This document shows positions 52,475-60,231 of a stretch of DNA of 64,000 bases, in pieces. Where the stretch lies: contig JANQRI010000015.1 of NCBI GenBank assembly GCA_028284675.1, positions 1 through 64,000 of the forward strand, written 5' to 3'. Source of the stretch: Gammaproteobacteria bacterium. GTDB taxonomy: Bacteria; Pseudomonadota; Gammaproteobacteria; HTCC5015. Position 1 is the first letter of the stretch. Every line of letters starts with the position of its first letter. Under the pieces are notes generated by a model. That model saw only the letters and a list, made by a program, of their open reading frames with translations, did no database searches and was not told the DNA's origin. The translations under genes were made by a program, and so were the position numbers.

Positions 52475-52665
52475 TACGTCATTAATTTTTTCTATGCTGT
52501 AGCGATTGCATAAAGTACTCGTTACAGCTTTATGTCTTCGATATCCCGGTGCTGCCGGATATTGTGATTCACATCACGCTTTTTCACTATTCGCAAGTCT
52601 AACATTCGCTTGTGCGGATAGTCATTCGCCGTCAATTTTCTGACAAAATCCGGGAGACAGACAGG

Positions 52666-53274
52666 ATGAAATCAATAACAAAATATTTGGGACTGCCATT
52701 TTTTTTAACGTTCATTAGCCTATCAGCGCATGCGGAAGCACCTGCCGAAATGACAGCTGAGGCAACACCAGAAGCAGCAGCAACACCTGAGGCTGTATCA
52801 GCCCAGTCACCGGCATCGGCACAAGAGGAAGTTGCAGCATCGCCGGAGCCTGCAGAGCCGCTTGCGGCAGGTAATGTAATGCGCTCGACATTTACCTCGG
52901 CGGTTCAACAGCGTGAACCGACGGATCAATTAGCCAGCCTTAACAATGACCAGGGTACTATATTCTTTTTTAGCGAGCTGGGTGATTTGCAAGGCCAGAC
53001 CGTCACTCACCGCTGGGAGTATGACGGAAAAATCGTAGCGGAAGTGCCTTTTTCGGTCGGTGGTTCCCGCTGGCGCGTTTGGTCAAGTAAAAGCCTTATG
53101 CCGGAGTGGACCGGTACCTGGACCGTTTCTGTTGTAAATGGCAGTGGCAGCGTGATAAGCACCGAAACGTTCGAATATCAACAAGCTCCCGTTGCTGCTC
53201 CACAGGAAGAGCAGGCATCTGCTACGGCATCACCCGCAGTGACTAGTGGAGTGACAGCAGCCAGCCCGCAATAA
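52666..53274 (+). CDS. Exported DUF2914 domain protein
   Basis: About 202 residues. A signal peptide (about 1-24, ending SAHA) is followed by an Ala/Pro/Glu-rich low-complexity linker to about residue 70, then a DUF2914 domain (about 75-175). That domain shows REPTDQL, TIFFFSELGDLQGQTVTHRW, and GGSRWRVWSSKSLMPEWTGT. A low-complexity Ala/Ser tail ends the protein. The function of DUF2914 is unknown; a periplasmic location is likely. The ATG has GGGAG about 12 bases upstream. Whether it belongs with the two small genes before it is not clear. Confidence 0.82.
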   Translation: MKSITKYLGLPFFLTFISLSAHAEAPAEMTAEATPEAAATPEAVSAQSPASAQEEVAASPEPAEPLAAGNVMRSTFTSAVQQREPTDQLASLNNDQGTIFFFSELGDLQGQTVTHRWEYDGKIVAEVPFSVGGSRWRVWSSKSLMPEWTGTWTVSVVNGSGSVISTETFEYQQAPVAAPQEEQASATASPAVTSGVTAASPQ

Positions 53275-53313
53275 TAAACGCGGTTTTTTTCAGCTACATA
53301 TTTCATCATCGCA

Positions 53314-53338
53314 GAGGCGCGTTATATTTATGCGCCTC
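53314..53338. terminator. Hairpin between convergent DUF2914 gene and pyrC
   Basis: GAGGCGC pairs with GCGCCTC across an 11-base AT-rich loop, extended by TCGC/GCGA with one mismatch. It lies in the 86-base gap between two converging genes, so it is probably a bidirectional terminator. T-runs are weak on both sides. Confidence 0.55.
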
Positions 53339-53360
53339 CGCGATAATAACGATAGATGCA

Positions 53361-54695
53361 TCAGCGGTTGAACTCCAGCCGCATGCCGTGCGCCGGTTCA
53401 TTGATTACACCACGTTCATAAGCAACTCTTCCATTAACAATGGTGGTATCAATGCTGGAGCGAAAGTCAGTTCCTTCGAACGGAGACCATCCGCATTTTG
53501 ACAAAACGCTCTCTCGAGTGACACTGTGGGGTTTGTTAAGATCGATTAATACCAGATCCGCCCAGTAACCTTCCCGTATAAATCCGCGGTCTACAATCTG
53601 AAACAGTTCTGCCGGAGCATGTGCGGTTTTTTGTGTCAGCAGCTCAAGTGTAAAGATGCCATTATGATAATGTTCCAACAGGCTCAACAGTGCATGTTGA
53701 ACCAGGGGCAGACCCGCCGGCGCCTGCATGAAAGGCCGCTGTTTTTCTTCCCAGGTATGGGGAGCATGATCGGTCGCGATAACATCGATGACATCGTCAA
53801 CAACTGCCTGCTGCAGGGCAGCTTGATCGGAGGCAGCTTTGATAGCCGGATTGCATTTAATTAAACTGCCTTTTTCAGCATAGTCCTGCTCATTAAAAAA
53901 CAGGTGGTGCACACAAGCCTCTACTGTAATGCGTTTGTCTTTAAGGTTGCCTTGATTAAATAATTCAAGTTCTTTGGCGGTTGTTAAATGCAGCACATGC
54001 AGCCGGCTATTATGTTTTTTGGCCAGAGAAACCGCAAAAGATGACGATTTATAACATGCCTCCGCAGAACGGATTTGGGGATAGCATTCGATTGGCACGT
54101 CATCGCCGTAGCGGGCTTTGAATTCGGCCTCATTGGCCAAAATGGTGGGTGTATCTTCGCAATGTGTCGCAATGAGTGTTGGGGCATACTTAAATATCTG
54201 GTCAAGTACGTCCGGGTCATCAACCAGCATATTTCCGGTCGAGGCACCCATAAATACTTTAATTCCGCAAGCGGCTTTAGGATCCAGGGTTTTTATCTGC
54301 TCTATATTGTCATTAGTCGTTCCAAAATAAAAAGCATAATTGACCGCTGATTTTTCCTCTGCCAAATGGTATTTTTCCTCAAGGCGCTCGTGTGTCACGG
54401 TAAGCGGGTTGCTGTTGGGCATCTCCATGAAACTGGTTATACCGCCGGCCAATGCGGCCCGGGATTCATGTTGGAAATCGCCTTTATGGGTAAGGCCGGG
54501 TTCACGAAAATGCACCTGATCATCAATCATGCCGGGCATCAGGGTTTTGCCACTGGCGTCCAGTGTTTTTACATCGTTGATATGTGACAGATTTTTTGCA
54601 ATCTGGCTTATCCGGCCATTTTCTATCAATAAATCTGCTTCATGGCGGATGCCTTCATTTACAATAGTGGCATTGACGATTAATAGTTTATTCAT
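53361..54695 (-). CDS. pyrC: Dihydroorotase, amidohydrolase family
   Basis: Closes carbamoyl aspartate to dihydroorotate in pyrimidine synthesis. The 444-residue protein has the metal site DDQVHFREPG, the probable carbamylated lysine in GIKVFMGASTGN, the histidines in ATHCEDTP and VLHLTTAKE, and ATDHAPHTWEEK. This is the longer class I-like type (often annotated allB/pyrC-like), not the 348-residue E. coli class. Hydantoinase or allantoinase is an alternative, but the motifs favour dihydroorotase. Divergent from hisI. Confidence 0.88.
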   Translation of the reverse strand: MNKLLIVNATIVNEGIRHEADLLIENGRISQIAKNLSHINDVKTLDASGKTLMPGMIDDQVHFREPGLTHKGDFQHESRAALAGGITSFMEMPNSNPLTVTHERLEEKYHLAEEKSAVNYAFYFGTTNDNIEQIKTLDPKAACGIKVFMGASTGNMLVDDPDVLDQIFKYAPTLIATHCEDTPTILANEAEFKARYGDDVPIECYPQIRSAEACYKSSSFAVSLAKKHNSRLHVLHLTTAKELELFNQGNLKDKRITVEACVHHLFFNEQDYAEKGSLIKCNPAIKAASDQAALQQAVVDDVIDVIATDHAPHTWEEKQRPFMQAPAGLPLVQHALLSLLEHYHNGIFTLELLTQKTAHAPAELFQIVDRGFIREGYWADLVLIDLNKPHSVTRESVLSKCGWSPFEGTDFRSSIDTTIVNGRVAYERGVINEPAHGMRLEFNR

Positions 54696-54811
54696 AATTT
54701 ATTTCTGTGGCATGTTGTGTTGGACAGGCAGCAAGTATAGCGTAAACCAATGAAAAGCGGCTAGACAATATGATACAGTAAACTAATATTGTTTTTGGTA
54801 AACAAGCAGGT

Positions 54812-55237
54812 ATGAGCGAAAAACTGTTTAAGCACCTTGAAATGGAAGCTGTGGGAAACGCGGTATCCTTGCCGGAGGTATTGAGTGCTATTCAATTTGG
54901 ACGGGACGGGCTGGTGCCTGCAGTTGCGCAGCAGCATGATTCCCGTGAAGTATTGATGCTGGCATGGATGGACCGGCAGTCGATTAGCGAAACCCTGGAA
55001 ACCGGCCGGGTATGCTATTGGTCGCGGTCCCGTCAGGCATACTGGCGTAAAGGTGAAACCTCCGGAAACATTCAGCGCTTGGTTGAGATGCGAATAGATT
55101 GTGACGGTGATGCTCTATTATTGCGCGTTGATCAGCATGGGTCCGCCTGTCATACCGAGCGCCGAAGCTGTTTTTATCTCAGTGTGCAGGGTGATGAGGT
55201 AAAAATACTAACGCAAGCGGCAACATCCTCCAGCTAG
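54812..55237 (+). CDS. hisI: Phosphoribosyl-AMP cyclohydrolase
   Basis: The third histidine step, opening the adenine ring of PR-AMP. The 141-residue protein is stand-alone, not fused to HisE as in E. coli. Zinc and magnesium motifs are present: LMLAWMDRQSI, GRVCYWSRSRQAYWRKGETS, DCDGDALLLRVDQ and ACHTERRSCF. hisE must be elsewhere. The N-terminal ~20 residues are unusual for the family, and a later start is possible. Confidence 0.95.
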   Translation: MSEKLFKHLEMEAVGNAVSLPEVLSAIQFGRDGLVPAVAQQHDSREVLMLAWMDRQSISETLETGRVCYWSRSRQAYWRKGETSGNIQRLVEMRIDCDGDALLLRVDQHGSACHTERRSCFYLSVQGDEVKILTQAATSSS

Positions 55238-55256
55238 TTACGGAAAACGCCGGCTT

Positions 55257-55616
55257 ATGTGTACCGGACCGCATCTGGCTGTGAATCAACCGCCCAATAA
55301 AAAAGGCTGCGAACTTTGTGAGCGGCCCGTTGCGATATTAACCAAGCACCATCTTATTCCGCGTGCATTGCATCATAAACGTAAATTTCGCAAGCTATAT
55401 TCCCGGCAATATATGTTGACGGAGATATTATGGCTTTGTAAGTCATGTCACTCTTTTATCCATAAAGTGCTCAGTGAGCAGGAGCTGGCTTTAAATTATT
55501 GCAGCAGGGACAAACTTTTAAGTGAACCCCAAATAAATCGTTTTGTGCAATGGTTATCTGTTAAGTCTGCCGGGTTTATGCCGACATCACGTGCCAGTGT
55601 GCGTCGCAGGCGTTAA
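55257..55616 (+). CDS. HNH nuclease-like zinc protein
   Basis: A 119-residue protein with an HNH-type arrangement: CELC, then KHHLIPRAL as the catalytic His segment, and CKSCHSFIHK as the second metal half. The C-terminus is Arg-rich. Many such stand-alone small HNH proteins are housekeeping or of unknown role, and target DNA cannot be read. It lies 19 bases after hisI and 6 bases before the next gene, suggesting one transcript for four genes. Confidence 0.8.
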   Translation: MCTGPHLAVNQPPNKKGCELCERPVAILTKHHLIPRALHHKRKFRKLYSRQYMLTEILWLCKSCHSFIHKVLSEQELALNYCSRDKLLSEPQINRFVQWLSVKSAGFMPTSRASVRRRR

Positions 55617-55622
55617 GTTTTG

Positions 55623-56189
55623 ATGTCAAATCATTTATTTTATTTTGCTTATGGTTCAAATTTACACCCATTGCGCCTGGCTGAACGAATTCCGTCGAGC
55701 AGATTTTTAGGCATAGCACGGGTTTTAGGTTATCGGTTATGCTTTCATAAGTGCGGGCAAGATGGTTCAGCAAAATGCAATGCATTGTATACAGGCAGCA
55801 CTGGCGATGAATTATATGGGGCAGTGTACCGAATGGATACTGGCCATAAGCCCATTCTGGATGATTTCGAGGGCCAGGGTTATCAGGCCGACTCTTTCTC
55901 GGTAGTGCTGAATAAGGCTGAGTATACTGTGTTTTATTATGCGGCTGTAGACAGCTACATTAACAATAATTTAAGGCCTTACCACTGGTATAAAGAACTG
56001 GTGATATTGGGCGCTAAATTCCATAATCTGCCTGATAAATATCTGATGCAGGTAAATGCAGTGGAGTCAGCAGAGGATACAGACCATACTCGTTACCATC
56101 GGCATATACAGTTAATTAAGCGTATACAGGTTTTTGATAATGATAAAGACACGAAAAGAGCTTCGGGTCCTGCTGTTACAGATACGTGA
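55623..56189 (+). CDS. Gamma-glutamylcyclotransferase-like protein
   Basis: A 188-residue protein that begins LFYFAYGSNLHPLRLAER, the substrate-binding loop of the GGCT/AIG2 fold. The probable catalytic Glu is in LDDFEGQGY. The family releases 5-oxoproline from gamma-glutamyl peptides, but related members have other activities. The last 50 bases overlap the next gene, a glutamine amidotransferase, so the pair may act on gamma-glutamyl compounds; this is inference. Confidence 0.82.
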   Translation: MSNHLFYFAYGSNLHPLRLAERIPSSRFLGIARVLGYRLCFHKCGQDGSAKCNALYTGSTGDELYGAVYRMDTGHKPILDDFEGQGYQADSFSVVLNKAEYTVFYYAAVDSYINNNLRPYHWYKELVILGAKFHNLPDKYLMQVNAVESAEDTDHTRYHRHIQLIKRIQVFDNDKDTKRASGPAVTDT

Positions 56190-56922
56190 TGAACCCAGGG
56201 TGCGTTCGGAAGAGCACCAAAGTTTTGCGTTCCATTCAGGCCTGGAAGAATCACAAATTAATATATTGAATGTGTTCGATACACCGGACTTCAGTTTCGA
56301 CATTATTCAGGAGTATGACGCATTGTTTGTTGGAGGTGCCAGTGAGGCCTCTGTGCTTGAACGGTCGCAATACCCTTTTTTACCGCAATGTGAAAAGTTG
56401 TTATTGCACTGTATTGATAATGCTATTCCGGTATTTGCATCCTGTTTTGGTTTTCAGATGGCTGTGCTTGCACTGGGTGGAAAAGTTATTCGTGATCAGG
56501 ATAATTTCGAAATGGGTTGTATACCGGTCAGTTTGACAGCGGATGCGGCGACAGATTTACTGTTTCGTGATGTAAATGACAAATTTCTCGCGGTTTCTGT
56601 GCATCAGGAGAAAGCACTCGAAGCGCCTGCCGGCTGTACTGCGCTGGCTTATACGGATCTGTGCTGCCATGCATTTAAGGTTGTTGATAAACCCTTTTGG
56701 GCATTTCAGTTTCACCCTGAAGTTGACAAGCGTATTTTAATTGAGCGTTTGACAATATTTAAGAAAAAATACACACAAAACGATACGCATTTGAATAGTG
56801 TTATATTGAATGCAAAAGAGACACCTCAATCCAATATGCTGTTAAAGAGCTTCGTGGACAGGGTATTGCTTGACTGCACAGGGTCTGCTGAGCCACAAAG
56901 TATCTTCGAGCCGAATCAATAG
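56140..56922 (+). CDS. Class I glutamine amidotransferase-like protein
   Basis: About 260 residues with a class I amidotransferase fold. The nucleophile is Cys102 in ASCFGFQMAVLALGG, and the His-Glu pair is in FQFHPEVD. The substrate-specific partner is not fused. It could be a stand-alone amidase or gamma-glutamyl hydrolase, like PuuD or YfeJ-type proteins. The ATG at 56140 lies 50 bases inside the preceding gene; TTG at 56134 is an alternative. The C-terminal ~50 residues are an extra helical tail. Confidence 0.85.
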   Translation: MIKTRKELRVLLLQIRDEPRVRSEEHQSFAFHSGLEESQINILNVFDTPDFSFDIIQEYDALFVGGASEASVLERSQYPFLPQCEKLLLHCIDNAIPVFASCFGFQMAVLALGGKVIRDQDNFEMGCIPVSLTADAATDLLFRDVNDKFLAVSVHQEKALEAPAGCTALAYTDLCCHAFKVVDKPFWAFQFHPEVDKRILIERLTIFKKKYTQNDTHLNSVILNAKETPQSNMLLKSFVDRVLLDCTGSAEPQSIFEPNQ

Positions 56923-56948
56923 CTGAATTGTTTTGGCGCACAACCTTA

Positions 56949-59027
56949 TTAATCAAAGTTCCATCTTGCCTGAATCAATATTTCCTGTTCGGTTTGATTT
57001 GGAAAACTTTCAACGGCGGAAGGGGTTCCGAACTCTATACGTTCGGAGTCAACCAGGTTGCGACCGATCAGCTCAATGCTAAGATCCGGTTTCGGCAACC
57101 ATGCAACTCTAACATCCATATTCCAAAAATCACCCACATTGACTTCCGGCAGATCATCAACCCAGCGAACCCATATGTCCAGCTCTACATCATCGCGGAT
57201 ATTGATTAATGATCTGGCGCTCAGCTGATTTTTCGGTCCAAGCGCCGGGTCAGTCGGTGAAGTGACATCATCACCATCAAGGAATGAATAGGTTGTTTGT
57301 ATTCGCCACCAGTCGCGAGGGCGCCAATCCACTACAACTTCCATGCCATAGGAGTTTATATCGGAATTATCATTTGTCTGTGTAATTACATTCACAAGAT
57401 TGGTCGGAATAGGTTGAGGCTCGAAAATGGTACCGGTATCCACTGCGGTATATAAGCCGTCAAACTCATTGTAAAAGAACGCGACATCCACCCCAAAGCT
57501 ATCCGTTAAACGATTGCGATAACCGAATTCAAAAGCATTGAGTACTTCTGCATCAAGATTTTCATTGCCAGTAAATCTAATTGTCAAAGGCAATGGAACC
57601 AGCGGTGGGTTTGGCGGAAAAACCAACTGGTCAAAATTTACACTGTTCTCCGAAATAGATGGTGTGCGGGAAGCACGTGACAGGCTTGTCCATATTGCAC
57701 TGCTGTCATCAAATTGCCATAACAGGCGGGCGCTGGGTTGCACTTCTGTGCCGGTGAAGTCATTTTCTTCGAATTTTGAGCCCACCGTAATCAGCAGGCG
57801 ATTATCCATCAGGCTGATTTCATCTTGTATAAATGCGCTGTATAAATCCAGTTGAGCGTCTTCGGGTGTAAATGTAATTTGTGCACTACCTGTTGTGTCG
57901 TCATCAATATTACGATATCCAGCTCCCCAGGTAATAATGTGCTTGCCGATTTCAAAGCTTTGTTGAAAATCTATATCAGCGGTTAGCTGCTCATCCTGCC
58001 CCAAAACAGCTTCCTGCTGATCAAGAAAATCGAGGTAGACCTGCAGAATAGTGTCTGATGCAGCATTGTTCCTTTCCCAACGGCCTAGAATAAACCAGCC
58101 CTCTCTTTCGCTGGTATCAGGTACAATGGGGTTTGTAAAAGTAATAGGATCGGATATCAACGTTAGCTGATCAGCTTCGTTATCAAACACCTCGGCTTGT
58201 AATGTAAACACACTTGCATCATCACTGCCCGAATCTATTCGAAATCCAAACCGGGTGTGCTCCCATTCATCGATGGCTTCGGTACCGGTTGGCGAAATGG
58301 AGTTGTCTTGTGAAAATGCCTTACCATAAATTCTATAGTGTGTATTATCACTGATTTGTCCGCCATGGCGAAAATTTAATCCTTGTTCTTCGTTACCGGC
58401 TGCTGCCACCAACAGATTTCCTTGTGTATCGGATGCGGTTTTTGTGATGATATTAATGACACCGCTTACCGCATTGGCACCCCATACCGAAGCACCTGAC
58501 CCGCGGATAATTTCAATGCGTTCAATATCATCCAGTATCACTTGCTGGGTATCCCAAAAGACCCCGGAAAATGTAGGCGAATAGACGGAGCGGCCGTCAA
58601 CCAGTACCAGCAGCTTGTTTGAAAACCGGCCGTCATTAAATCCACGGGTATTAATAGCCCATTTGTTTCTATCAACTCGAGCAACATGCATGCCCGGCAC
58701 CATTGCAAATAGTTCAGGTAAGGTTGTCGCACTGGATCTACGTATATCTTCCTGGGTGATTACAAATGTCGCAGCCGCAGTATTTGAAATTTTTTGTGGG
58801 CTCTTTGAAGCGATGGTGATTTCAATATTGGCCAGATCTTCAAGGCTCAACAGCTTGAGTTGCTCCAGCCCCTGATTGGCCTGAGTTGCCGGGCTTAGAG
58901 TGGCCAGAGCAGCCAACAGAAAGAGTGCGCTGCGATTCAATAGCTTATTGATCTTGGTTTTTTTTAAAAATAACAGGTTTTTGATCGTATTATTGCCTGA
59001 TTTTTTAGTGTGCTCTTTGATACACAT
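56949..59027 (-). CDS. TonB-dependent outer-membrane receptor
   Basis: About 692 residues. An N-terminal signal (basic, then hydrophobic ALFLLAALATLSPATQA) is followed by a plug domain (VITQEDIRRSSATTLPELF, RGFNDGRFSNKLLVLVDGRS, RIEIIRGSGASVWGANA) and a long beta-barrel ending RWNFD. No ligand can be told. The ATG at 59027 has GGAGGG 5 bases upstream and is preferred over ATG 59048. It lies downstream of the yfiR-like gene in the same direction and divergent from the sensor kinase. It therefore probably provides the outer-membrane input of that signalling module rather than simple transport. Confidence 0.93.
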   Translation of the reverse strand: MCIKEHTKKSGNNTIKNLLFLKKTKINKLLNRSALFLLAALATLSPATQANQGLEQLKLLSLEDLANIEITIASKSPQKISNTAAATFVITQEDIRRSSATTLPELFAMVPGMHVARVDRNKWAINTRGFNDGRFSNKLLVLVDGRSVYSPTFSGVFWDTQQVILDDIERIEIIRGSGASVWGANAVSGVINIITKTASDTQGNLLVAAAGNEEQGLNFRHGGQISDNTHYRIYGKAFSQDNSISPTGTEAIDEWEHTRFGFRIDSGSDDASVFTLQAEVFDNEADQLTLISDPITFTNPIVPDTSEREGWFILGRWERNNAASDTILQVYLDFLDQQEAVLGQDEQLTADIDFQQSFEIGKHIITWGAGYRNIDDDTTGSAQITFTPEDAQLDLYSAFIQDEISLMDNRLLITVGSKFEENDFTGTEVQPSARLLWQFDDSSAIWTSLSRASRTPSISENSVNFDQLVFPPNPPLVPLPLTIRFTGNENLDAEVLNAFEFGYRNRLTDSFGVDVAFFYNEFDGLYTAVDTGTIFEPQPIPTNLVNVITQTNDNSDINSYGMEVVVDWRPRDWWRIQTTYSFLDGDDVTSPTDPALGPKNQLSARSLINIRDDVELDIWVRWVDDLPEVNVGDFWNMDVRVAWLPKPDLSIELIGRNLVDSERIEFGTPSAVESFPNQTEQEILIQARWNFD

Positions 59028-59054
59028 TTGTTGCCCTCCATGGCACATAATTCA

Positions 59055-59083
59055 AGATTCAAATAGCTTCAATGCTTGAATCT
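59055..59083. repeat. Inverted repeat upstream of the TonB receptor gene
   Basis: AGATTCAA at 59055-59062 and TTGAATCT at 59076-59083 form an 8-bp inverted repeat with a 13-base centre. It lies 28 bases before the receptor ATG on the minus strand. It could be an operator or an RNA hairpin close to the ribosome site. Confidence 0.5.
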
Positions 59084-59170
59084 ATTCCAGGTTTTTCCGG
59101 TATCGGCGTTTTTTTGTGAGTCTTTAAAAATGTATAAGATAGTAGAATTGTCATATTCTATAACCTTTCA

Positions 59171-59827
59171 TTATTCATCCCATATCTTAGCCAAACGAAG
59201 TATTTTCGAGCTTAATTTAAAATTGGTTTCTCCAGTCCTTTTAATATTTATAACCAGAGATATTTTAGTTTTTTCGCGCACCAGTCCGACCATTCCGCCA
59301 GCCTTAATAAAATCATATGAATCTCCCACAGTAAGTGTGGAAGGCATTTGTTTTTGAAGCAGTGATTGATTTTTATCCAAATAACTGTCCGGCAGGTAAA
59401 GAATATGACATGCAGATGGGTCGGAATCCGGTTCTAAAGAAATATGTTTTAGGCTTCTGTTGGATATTTTTTCCCCGGAAACTGCGGCGTCGAGATTTTT
59501 GCTGACAGCGGTATTACCTATGCTGCAGTACAGAATTGGGCTCTTAGCCGTTTTAAATGCGGTTTCAGGCCATTCAATGAAATTGGCAAAGTTGAACATA
59601 TAAACCGCTTTAATCTGGTCTTCTGTTATACGTGTTTGTGCGATTCCAACATTGATAAGGGACTGAAGTAATAGAATACAGAATAATTTTTTAAATACTG
59701 TCGACCTTTGAAATATCTGAAATAGGGTCAGTCGGCTCCTAATTGGGTCCTTGCACGCAGACTTAACAGGTTTCCCATAGAGGGAACCTATTTTAGTGGC
59801 CTTTTGACAATGTCTAAATTTAATCAT
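59171..59827 (-). CDS. YfiR-family periplasmic protein (DUF4154), start uncertain
   Basis: The conserved part (from about residue 65) begins ITEDQIKAVYMFNFANFIEWP and continues with CSIGNTAVSKNL and GMVGLVREKTKISLVINI, the YfiR/DUF4154 pattern. YfiR is the periplasmic inhibitor of the cyclase YfiN, which has a CHASE8 sensor. The divergent neighbour also has a CHASE8-like sensor. The signal peptide is VFKKLFCILLLQSLINVGIA, but no ATG, GTG or TTG lies immediately before it. The first start is an ATG at 59827, giving about 42 odd residues. The DNA for these overlaps a repeat-like segment, so the native start may have been displaced. Confidence 0.8.
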   Translation of the reverse strand: MIKFRHCQKATKIGSLYGKPVKSACKDPIRSRLTLFQIFQRSTVFKKLFCILLLQSLINVGIAQTRITEDQIKAVYMFNFANFIEWPETAFKTAKSPILYCSIGNTAVSKNLDAAVSGEKISNRSLKHISLEPDSDPSACHILYLPDSYLDKNQSLLQKQMPSTLTVGDSYDFIKAGGMVGLVREKTKISLVINIKRTGETNFKLSSKILRLAKIWDE

Positions 59828-60077
59828 TACCGATTCTATTGGTTTTGTTGTACCTATATTCAAACCATAATTCTGGACAGAGCTCTTATCGGCATTGATT
59901 TTTAAGTTTTGACTTGATCAAAAGCTTCTATTAGGCCCTGTCTTAAAACAATGGCATTTTTAAAGGGCCAATATCATCTAATTAAAGGGGGTTTCCGTTA
60001 CCAATGGCTGCAGCCGTCCGATAGTTCGGAGCTTGGGTAATACGCTTTTATTCTAGGATTGCAGAGAGTACTGACCC
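59725..60077. repeat. Possible remnant element bounded by inverted GGGTCAGT repeats
   Basis: GGGTCAGT at 59725-59732 and its complement ACTGACCC at 60070-60077 point inward and bound about 353 bases. Inside are a stem GGCCCT-TTAAAA/TTTTAA-AGGGCC (59934-59969), a hairpin TCCGA-TAG-TTCGGA near 60025, and AGGTTTCCC/GGGAACCT near 59770. The left edge lies inside the doubtful N-terminus of the yfiR-like gene. REP-type or MITE-type DNA would explain this; no transposase is present. Evidence is limited to the repeats. Confidence 0.4.
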
Positions 60078-60231
60078 TTTAGAGGTGACTGTATATATTC
60101 TGGGTTTTGCCGATAAGTTTGAAGTATTCCAGGAAGGCTATGATAAATCACCAAATACAGCGACTTATTTGAGTAAATGCCGTTTATATAACAGGGTATT
60201 TCTCGATTCTATAAGACTTGAAATCAAGAAT
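59864..60231. promoter_or_regulatory. Divergent intergenic region of the signalling module
   Basis: About 370 bases between the yfiR-like gene and the sensor kinase. Apart from the stem-loops and repeat described for 59725-60077, I see no gene. The frame of the kinase stays open upstream to before 60085, where a GTG could add 49 residues, but the ATG at 60232 directly precedes the first membrane segment. No clear sigma-70 promoter was found. A c-di-GMP riboswitch was looked for and not found. Confidence 0.45.

Noticed and set aside
54742..54803. Three GTAAAC copies and an ACAATAT/ATATTGT pair in the pyrC-hisI gap
   Set aside because: Too short and AT-rich to distinguish from chance. The spacing does not fit a known operator such as CpxR.
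59980..60080. c-di-GMP or other riboswitch before the sensor kinase
   Set aside because: There are local stems, and a c-di-GMP link would make sense, but the conserved GACGCAAAGCC-type core and GAAA tetraloop of the c-di-GMP-I class are missing. I could not match other classes.
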